Shown here: one piece after another, positions 6,721 to 12,139 of the stretch
Numbering within the stretch: the first letter of the stretch is position 1
Layout: each line of letters opens with the position of its first letter
NCBI GenBank assembly: GCA_902489575.1
Contig: CABUAQ010000061.1
Location: 1-12,139, forward strand
DNA length: 12,139 nt
From: an uncultured bacterium
GTDB taxonomy: Bacteria; Cyanobacteriota; Vampirovibrionia; Gastranaerophilales; Gastranaerophilaceae
Direction: 5' to 3'
Made by a program: the position numbers and the translations under genes
Notes under the pieces: generated by a model
What the model saw: only the letters and a program-made list of their open reading frames with translations
Databases searched by the model: none
What the model was told of the DNA's origin: nothing

Positions 6721-7889
6721 TATTCCTTACCCGCATTTTCCTTTTTTCTATACGTTTCTGCATCAATAATATTAACCTTCTGCCCTTCAGAAATAACATT
6801 CTGAATACCGGCAATAATTACCTGATCATTCGGGGATAACCCGCCGTCTACAACCCAGCTGTTATTAACACTGTCAGACACTTTGATATCTTTTCTTACT
6901 GATTTATTATCTACCACCGTCCATACATAATATCCGCTCATCGGATCCCCTTTTGTACAAGACTGCGGAACAGTCATATATGAAACTTCTTCAGGTGCAA
7001 CTAAAGAAACTTTCATATAATCACCTGGCACCAACCAACCCTTAGGATTTTCAAATGTGGCTCTTAATTCTACAGAACCTGAATTTTGATCAATTTTATT
7101 ATCTACAAAATTAATTGTCCCAATTTTTTCATACCAAAGACCATTGTTAAATTGAACTTTGACCTGCACATTCTTAAATTTATCACTTGCTTTTAAAAGT
7201 TTTACAAAATCATCACTTTTTAAACTGAAAGATACATACACAGGATCTGTACTTGAAATATTCACTAATGAACCCGATGTTGAAGTAACATAATTTCCCT
7301 CTGTAATATTAACTTTCCCTATTCTTCCGTCAATAGGTGATACTATTCTTGTATAACCTAAATTTACTTTTGCTAATTCAAGTTTTTGTCTTGCAGCATC
7401 ATATAACGCTTTATTCTGGTTTCTTGCCGCCACACTTGAATCAACATCAGAATGGCTTATCAAATCCTCCTTAATCAAAGCGTTTGCCCGGTTTAATTCT
7501 TGTTGTGCGTTTTTCAACAGTGCACTGTACTGGTTAACTGTTGCCTGAGAATTTTTAACTTCAATTTCGTATTCTCTTGGATCAATCTGGAACAAAAGCT
7601 GATTTTTGCGAACAAAATCTCCTTCTTTAAAATATTTCTTATTCAAAAATCCTGAAACTCTTGCAATAACATCAACAGAATATTTAGCCTCAACCCTTCC
7701 TGTTGCTTCTGCGGTTATGAAAACTTTTTTATTATGGGGAGTATCAACTACAACCTCTTTTGGCATCATCATTGCCTGACGCTGTATCATTCCCATAACA
7801 AACGCCGCAACCTTGTTATATATAATAGGTACTATAATTATTAGCGCAATAAGTATCGCCATTTGTTTTCTTGTAAATTTAAATTTCAT
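6720..7889 (-). CDS. RND membrane fusion protein (periplasmic adaptor)
   Basis: This HlyD/AcrA-family adaptor joins the RND pump to the TolC-like channel. From the chosen start it has 389 residues. Residues 10-24 form an uncleaved or signal-like inner-membrane segment with no lipobox Cys. Then come the first lipoyl half (about 70-107, ending QLLFQIDPREYE), an alpha-helical hairpin (108-176), the second lipoyl half (TRIVSPIDGRIGKVNITEGN, about 180-199), a beta-barrel, and a membrane-proximal domain. The ATG at 7889 is preferred because GGAG (7899-7896) lies six bases before it. An upstream in-frame ATG at 7901 would add MESS but has no Shine-Dalgarno and itself overlaps that GGAG. It is first in the operon, with its own promoter at 7935-7963, and ends overlapping the pump gene by one base. 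Confidence 0.93.
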   Translation of the reverse strand: MKFKFTRKQMAILIALIIIVPIIYNKVAAFVMGMIQRQAMMMPKEVVVDTPHNKKVFITAEATGRVEAKYSVDVIARVSGFLNKKYFKEGDFVRKNQLLFQIDPREYEIEVKNSQATVNQYSALLKNAQQELNRANALIKEDLISHSDVDSSVAARNQNKALYDAARQKLELAKVNLGYTRIVSPIDGRIGKVNITEGNYVTSTSGSLVNISSTDPVYVSFSLKSDDFVKLLKASDKFKNVQVKVQFNNGLWYEKIGTINFVDNKIDQNSGSVELRATFENPKGWLVPGDYMKVSLVAPEEVSYMTVPQSCTKGDPMSGYYVWTVVDNKSVRKDIKVSDSVNNSWVVDGGLSPNDQVIIAGIQNVISEGQKVNIIDAETYRKKENAGKE

Positions 7890-7914
7890 ACTGCTCTCCA
7901 TTTTTCTAAATTTA

Positions 7915-7932
7915 AGGTAGAATTTTCTACCC
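7915..7932. promoter_or_regulatory. Palindromic operator at the efflux operon start site
   Basis: GGTAGAA (7916-7922) and TTCTACC (7925-7931) form a perfect 7-bp inverted repeat with a 2-base centre. On the minus strand it reads GGGTAGAAAATTCTACC. It covers the expected transcription start (about 7928) of the efflux promoter, and its size suits a MarR dimer. The same GGGTAGAAAA recurs at 8011-8020 in front of the marR gene, so the divergent repressor is the likely ligand. Confidence 0.7.
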
Positions 7933-7934
7933 TA

Positions 7935-7963
7935 ATGATAATTAATCTGCAAATCTTTGTCAA
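7935..7963 (-). promoter_or_regulatory. Sigma-70 promoter of the RND efflux operon
   Basis: On the minus strand a perfect -35 TTGACA (7963-7958), exactly 17 bases, then TATCAT (7940-7935), a 5/6 match to the -10. The start should fall near 7928, inside the operator palindrome. The near-consensus form implies strong expression when the repressor leaves. Confidence 0.82.
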
Positions 7964-7971
7964 TTAAAAAC

Positions 7972-8000
7972 TTGCAATTATACTCCATATATAGTATAGT
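7972..8000 (+). promoter_or_regulatory. Sigma-70 promoter of the marR-type regulator gene
   Basis: TTGCAA (7972-7977), 17 bases, TATAGT (7995-8000). The start should lie near 8007, at the first ATACGGGTA copy. Its -35 is only 8 bp from the -35 of the divergent efflux promoter, so the two polymerases would bind back to back on this short gap. Confidence 0.75.
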
Positions 8001-8006
8001 CAAATT

Positions 8007-8031
8007 ATACGGGTAGAAAAGGATACGGGTA
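8007..8031. promoter_or_regulatory. Repeated element at the marR start site, likely autoregulatory
   Basis: ATACGGGTA occurs at 8007-8015 and again at 8023-8031, 16 bp apart. The first copy continues as GGGTAGAAAA (8011-8020), identical over ten bases to the minus-strand half of the efflux operator. The element spans the expected start and the Shine-Dalgarno, so a bound repressor could block its own gene. Unlike the efflux site, the right half is not a matching inverted arm, suggesting weaker or differently arranged binding. Confidence 0.5.
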
Positions 8032-8513
8032 TGATTGAAAATATAGACAAAGAGGCTTTTAAACTTGAAAATTACTTGCCTTATCAATTGGATTACACCT
8101 CAAATTTTAACAAATCATTCCGAAGAGAATTCCAATACAAATATATTAGCAAGGACATTACAGCCGATGAGTTTGCAATTTTAGTTGCATTGGTTATAAA
8201 CCCCGAAGTATCACAATCCGAACTTGCAAAAATATTATTCAAAGGCAAAGCCCACGTCGGAAAAATTCTTAATGATATGGAAGATAGAAAACTTATTAAA
8301 AGAATTGCCGACACAAGAGACAATATAATAATAAAAAAAAATCAAATTACGGATAAAGGCAGAGAAATATTTAATCACGGAATAAGAGAAGCTAAAATTA
8401 TTGAAAACAGGATGAAAAATGAATTTACTGAAAATGAGGTTAGACAATTCATATCATACCTGAAAAGATTTAGAAAAGTTCTTGCTTCAATTGTTGATGT
8501 CAAATTAAAATAA
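8031..8513 (+). CDS. MarR-family transcriptional repressor of the efflux operon
   Basis: The 160-residue protein has the MarR winged-helix layout: an N-terminal dimerisation helix, the HTH at about 60-83 (VSQSELAKILFKGKAHVGKI), the helix-to-wing stretch LNDMEDRKLIKR, and the diagnostic wing motif D94-T-R-D97 followed by ITDKGREIF. Two C-terminal helices (about 112-157) complete the dimer interface. MarR proteins usually bind palindromes as dimers and leave DNA when a small phenolic or oxidising ligand binds or a Cys is oxidised. This protein has no Cys, which argues for ligand release rather than thiol sensing. AAGGA (8019-8023) lies seven bases before the ATG. It is divergent from the RND operon and shares operator-like elements with it, so it most likely represses both the pump and itself. 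Confidence 0.92.
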   Translation: MIENIDKEAFKLENYLPYQLDYTSNFNKSFRREFQYKYISKDITADEFAILVALVINPEVSQSELAKILFKGKAHVGKILNDMEDRKLIKRIADTRDNIIIKKNQITDKGREIFNHGIREAKIIENRMKNEFTENEVRQFISYLKRFRKVLASIVDVKLK

Positions 8514-8518
8514 AATAT

Positions 8519-8547
8519 AAAAAGGCACTTATATAAGTGCCTTTTTT
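8519..8547. terminator. Bidirectional terminator between marR and the TPR gene
   Basis: AAAGGCACTTAT (8521-8532) is followed directly by its reverse complement ATAAGTGCCTTT (8533-8544), giving a GGCACTT/AAGTGCC stem with a short A/T loop. A T-run follows on the plus strand and an equal one (TTTTTAT) on the minus strand. It lies 5 bases after the marR stop and 1 base after the stop of the convergent TPR gene, so it serves both. Confidence 0.88.
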
Positions 8548-8548
8548 A

Positions 8549-11500
8549 TTATTGCGAAAGCTGTTTAATAACTTTTCTTTCCGTTGAGTGAACACCATTT
8601 TCCGTAGTTTGCTCTTTTTTCCAGAACATCCATTTTTTAAAGCTGAATTTTGATTTCTCAGCTGCATTATTTTTTTTCTCGCGTTTTATTTTTGTTTTTG
8701 TACCTCTATCAGGGTCAGATTCGTTAACGGACTTTGTTAAATTTCCATTCTTGTTTCTTTTAAAAATTCCTGACGATTTTTTAGCATTTTCAACTGCGGA
8801 TTTGTTCACTGATTTTGCTTTCGTTTCACCAATTTTTGTTATGTCGGCCTGCTCAACATTACCTTCCGGAATTTCATCAATTGAATTTTGAGTACGCAAT
8901 AGCGGGACATTAACTTTTTCTCTATCAACTATACCAGAACCTGATTCAGGCAGCTTCGGCACTAAATCTGAGCCTGTTTCCGCCGGTAGAACCGCATCTT
9001 GAACAGAGTTTTCAGAGATAGCTCTGGTATTAGTCTTTTTATCCATTTTCTTAAACTTAAATCTTTCAAACCATGATTTATTCGTTTTATTTTCATTCTG
9101 CTCAGGCAACAATCCGGTTTCAACTTTATCATTTTCAAATTTAGCAACTTTTTCTGCCTTTATTTTATCTTTTTTTGATTTTTTTATTCTATTATTTTTC
9201 AGTTTTTTGACTTTCACAGGATTTGCATCAATATCAGTACTTACATTTTTTTCAGAAATGATCTCTGAAATATCCTCTGTAACAGTTTTTTCAACAAACT
9301 CATCGACACCTTTAGCTAAATTTTCTGACTCAATACCAGCCTCGTTCAAGCTTTTTACCGTTTCTTTTTGTTCAGACAGTTTTTTGGATTGAACCTCTTG
9401 TGCAATCTTATCCATCTCCGGCGGAATAACTATATCTTCTACCACATTAGTTGTATTAGCTTTTTCTGAAATTGTTGCAACATTAGTTTCTTCTACTTTA
9501 ATAATAACATTAGATTGTGTATTTTCACTTTCAGTCTGCTCTTTTGTTTCATCTATCCCCTCTTCTATTTCAGAAGGAACATCGACTTCATTTAAATCAG
9601 TCTTTGAATCATCAACAGAAGGTTTAACAAAACCTTGCATAAACGACATTGGAGGTTCAAAAACTACAACTTCATCATCTTCTGAAATCACCGGTGCAGG
9701 TTTATGTATTATATTAAAATCTTCCTGATTAACGCGTGCATGTTTTTCTACAACATTTAATTCTTTTTCATTAACCCGTGCTTGAGTTTTAGATTCTAAA
9801 CTCAAACCATTATCCGAAACTTGTTTTGACTCTTTTGCACTGTCATTGCATGAAACTTTAGTATTTTGCTCTTTTACTTTCTGTACCTGATTTATTCCAA
9901 CTACTCCGGCAACAGAACCTGGATCAATTTTTTCCACGGATTTTTGTTCTGTATAATGTTGAACTTCTTTTCCCTCATGCGATTGCTCGGGAATTTCTGC
10001 AACAGAAGATATAGTTCCGGATTGCAGATTTGTTTGTTCTACTGTATCTGTCTTTTGTTCTTCCGCTTTAGCAACGGGAATCTGTTCCGGCTTAGTGTCT
10101 GAATTATAACTTGACCTAAGCTCAGGAAGTTTATCTTCAAACTTACCGGCAGTAACATCGTTACGTTCAGATTCTGTTTTTTCTTCTGCAGCCACTACTC
10201 CTGACTTAACTTCAGGTTGAGTCTCATCAATCTTTTCTACCTCTTTTTCTGAATTCCCGGATATAATTGCCTTTGCTTCCGGTAAATTATCTTCAGACAA
10301 TTCAGTATTTGAATCAGCAACCTTGTCCCCACCATCAGACTGGATAAGAGGTTTTGCAATCGAGTCTTTATTAATATTTCTTACTACATCATCGACTTCC
10401 AGTTCAGGAGACTTGTTCAACGCTACATTTAAAGATTGAGATGCGAGCATCTGGGCAATTGAAGATTTATTATCAACAATCAGAGTTTCATCCGGAGAAG
10501 TTGCCTGTTTTAATACTTTATTATTTTTGTCAGCTGAAACTGCAGTATTAATATTATCAATACCTTTTACTATTTTATAATCCGGATTCATATATGCAAA
10601 ACTTATCTTCAAAGAATCAAAGGCAGTCCTTATATAATCATATTGGTTATTAATATCATCATAAGTAACAGTATGAGTGTTTTTTAACAAAGATTCCAAC
10701 TGGTTGTTATATAACTGTTTATACTTGTTATATTCATCCATCGACACATTACTATTACTCAGCGACTTTGAATATTGTCTCATAGAAATTTCAATCTTTG
10801 ATAATTCAGCAATTATCGGATTAGCTAAAGCTTTATCAAAATCAGCTTTAGTCCCATACCCCTTATCACGCAAAATCTGTGCCTTTAAATAATATAAATA
10901 AGAGTTAAGAGTCTGTTCCTTTGGTGAAAGATTTTTCAAATCCGCATTGTATATATCATTCATATTATTATGAATTCTTTCAATATCAACAAGTGCACTA
11001 TCACCCGCGCCAATCTTGTAATATGCTAAAGCTCTCAAATACAGCACCGAATTATAATTTGAGACATGCCTGTATAAAAGTCTTGTAGTCCCTTCAATCA
11101 CTGCATTATAATCACCCTGAACATATTGTGCAATCAGTTTATAATACATACTATTGTAATCATTTGATTTGAACTTAATCGCATTGTTAAAACCAGAAAC
11201 CGCAGCATCATAATTGTTCATTAGTAAATTATTTAGACCAATGTAATAATAGTATAAATAACAATTCGGATTATATTTCAAAGCTTCTTCAAAATAAGAA
11301 ATTGATTTTTCAGCATCAGAAAAACTAAAAGTTTTTTCCGCATCGTTATAATAAATTTTACCCAAACTTGCTAATGATTCAAAATCATAAGGATTATGTT
11401 TCAATGCAGATTCAAATGCCTCGACTGCTTCTTTCCCCTGATCAACACCGGCTAATGCTACACCATACAAATAATAACCCAAATAATATCTGGGAAATTT

Positions 11501-12139
11501 TTCGATAACATACAATGATTTAGATACAGCATCACTGTAGTTATTTTTTTCAATATCCTCTATAGCTCCATAAATATATTCATCAATTCCTTGAGGGTTT
11601 AAAATTTTACCATACTTTTGAGGGCAATTAATTTTTGCAATATCTTCTTTTTTAGGTTGAGGAAGATAAATATGCGAATTATACTCAAAAGCTTTCTGAT
11701 AAGACGCTTCATAAGTCGAAGAATTAGAAGCTTTTTGAGCATACATCAATTGTCCATATAAATTTCCCAGCTCTGGATTTTGGTATTGCTCCTGTTTATC
11801 AGCGCCTAAAACCATTGCCCCTAAAACTTTTGTACCTGTGATAAATTTGTCATCAGAAGTTTTTAAATTAATAGCAGTTTGAAAATCATTTTGTGCAAGT
11901 TTATACTGTCGAAGGGCATAGAAACATTCTCCACGAAGCTTATAAGCCTCATACTTTTTAGGTTTGGAAGTTATATAATTAGTTAAATAAACTATAGCAG
12001 ATTGATAATCTTTTATACTTATAGCATAATGCGCCTTTTCCATTGTATCCATATTTTTAAGCGTAGTTTCAGATGTTGGCTGAACTTTATTCTCCACTGT
12101 TTTTTGAGATCGATCCTGCTCCTGAACCGGTTTCTCAAC
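8549..12139 (-). CDS. Large TPR-repeat protein with long disordered C-terminal tail; 5' end outside the window
   Basis: The frame ends at TAA 8551-8549 and stays open through the right edge (1196 codons visible). A GTG at 12097-12095 could be a start, but it has no Shine-Dalgarno. The 14 codons before it (VEKPVQEQDRSQKT) match the adjoining Lys/Gln-rich linker, so the gene probably begins further right. Counting from that GTG, TPR-like helix pairs lie at 20-84 and 172-380, with pattern residues such as KNNYSDAVSKSLYVIEKFP and GKEAVEAFESALKHNP. Helical sequence continues to about 510. Residues about 520-1182 are Glu/Lys/Ser/Val-rich, with little hydrophobic content, and look disordered. This tail has a 14-residue tandem duplication (773-800), a hydrophobic island (809-826), a Lys-rich block (about 960-988) and three basic/aromatic motifs (1009-1021, 1110-1116, 1151-1161). 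TPRs bind proteins, so a scaffold role is likely. No catalytic motif is visible, the location cannot be judged without the N-terminus, and no named family is recognised. Confidence 0.88.
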   Translation of the reverse strand, partial: VEKPVQEQDRSQKTVENKVQPTSETTLKNMDTMEKAHYAISIKDYQSAIVYLTNYITSKPKKYEAYKLRGECFYALRQYKLAQNDFQTAINLKTSDDKFITGTKVLGAMVLGADKQEQYQNPELGNLYGQLMYAQKASNSSTYEASYQKAFEYNSHIYLPQPKKEDIAKINCPQKYGKILNPQGIDEYIYGAIEDIEKNNYSDAVSKSLYVIEKFPRYYLGYYLYGVALAGVDQGKEAVEAFESALKHNPYDFESLASLGKIYYNDAEKTFSFSDAEKSISYFEEALKYNPNCYLYYYYIGLNNLLMNNYDAAVSGFNNAIKFKSNDYNSMYYKLIAQYVQGDYNAVIEGTTRLLYRHVSNYNSVLYLRALAYYKIGAGDSALVDIERIHNNMNDIYNADLKNLSPKEQTLNSYLYYLKAQILRDKGYGTKADFDKALANPIIAELSKIEISMRQYSKSLSNSNVSMDEYNKYKQLYNNQLESLLKNTHTVTYDDINNQYDYIRTAFDSLKISFAYMNPDYKIVKGIDNINTAVSADKNNKVLKQATSPDETLIVDNKSSIAQMLASQSLNVALNKSPELEVDDVVRNINKDSIAKPLIQSDGGDKVADSNTELSEDNLPEAKAIISGNSEKEVEKIDETQPEVKSGVVAAEEKTESERNDVTAGKFEDKLPELRSSYNSDTKPEQIPVAKAEEQKTDTVEQTNLQSGTISSVAEIPEQSHEGKEVQHYTEQKSVEKIDPGSVAGVVGINQVQKVKEQNTKVSCNDSAKESKQVSDNGLSLESKTQARVNEKELNVVEKHARVNQEDFNIIHKPAPVISEDDEVVVFEPPMSFMQGFVKPSVDDSKTDLNEVDVPSEIEEGIDETKEQTESENTQSNVIIKVEETNVATISEKANTTNVVEDIVIPPEMDKIAQEVQSKKLSEQKETVKSLNEAGIESENLAKGVDEFVEKTVTEDISEIISEKNVSTDIDANPVKVKKLKNNRIKKSKKDKIKAEKVAKFENDKVETGLLPEQNENKTNKSWFERFKFKKMDKKTNTRAISENSVQDAVLPAETGSDLVPKLPESGSGIVDREKVNVPLLRTQNSIDEIPEGNVEQADITKIGETKAKSVNKSAVENAKKSSGIFKRNKNGNLTKSVNESDPDRGTKTKIKREKKNNAAEKSKFSFKKWMFWKKEQTTENGVHSTERKVIKQLSQ
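9698..9781 (-). repeat. 14-codon tandem duplication in the TPR protein tail
   Basis: Two adjacent 42-bp units encode ARVNEKELNVVEKH (residues 773-786) and ARVNQEDFNIIHKP (787-800). The pattern A-R-V-N-x-x-x-[LF]-N-[IV]-[IV]-x-K is kept while the DNA has diverged (e.g. ATTAACCCGTGC against ATTAACGCGTGC on the plus strand). The protein pattern outlasting DNA identity suggests a selected binding motif. Confidence 0.7.

Noticed and set aside
9866..10102. Plus-strand 78-codon ORF with Phe/Leu/Cys-rich, membrane-like sequence
   Set aside because: It is the complement of the Glu/Lys/Gln-rich tail of the TPR protein, which naturally reads as Phe/Leu on the other strand. There is no Shine-Dalgarno.
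1..12139. CRISPR array, insertion sequence, integrase or toxin-antitoxin pair
   Set aside because: No regular direct-repeat/spacer pattern, transposase or recombinase motif, or small toxin/antitoxin gene pair was seen in either strand.

Overview
The window is AT-rich and tightly packed. It comes from a bacterium with a Gram-negative type envelope, since it encodes a full tripartite RND efflux pump with an outer-membrane channel. The low GC, the fused ferredoxin-nitroreductase typical of anaerobes, and the very large TPR protein with a Lys/Glu-rich disordered tail together suggest an uncultured gut lineage, possibly Gastranaerophilales/Vampirovibrionia ('Melainabacteria'). That placement is inference; no marker gene here proves it.

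Layout. Positions 1-116 (minus) hold the first 38 codons of an unrecognised small membrane protein that runs off the left edge. Next come an A/T inverted repeat, a G/C-rich cluster of GTCCCCA repeats, and a minus-strand tRNA-Ser(UGA) with encoded CCA, its own promoter and a strong terminator. A plus-strand 2x[4Fe-4S] ferredoxin-nitroreductase fusion (522-1412) converges on a minus-strand GtrA-family membrane protein (1450-1869). The latter sits directly behind the terminator of the efflux operon and may be read as a leaderless mRNA.

The centre (1945-7889, minus) is an efflux operon in the order membrane fusion protein, RND pump, TolC-like channel. Gene junctions are -1 and +3 nt, so the three are almost certainly co-transcribed. 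A MarR-family repressor gene (8031-8513, plus) is divergent. The 141-bp gap between them holds two well-formed, back-to-back sigma-70 promoters, each with a GGGTAGAAAA element lying over its expected start site. This is the layout of an autoregulated, ligand-released efflux switch.

The right third (8549-12139, minus) is one long reading frame that is open through the right edge. It encodes a TPR-repeat protein followed by about 660 residues of predicted disorder, containing an internal 14-residue duplication and three short basic/aromatic motifs near the C-terminus. It is the least explained object in the window. It converges with marR on a shared bidirectional terminator.
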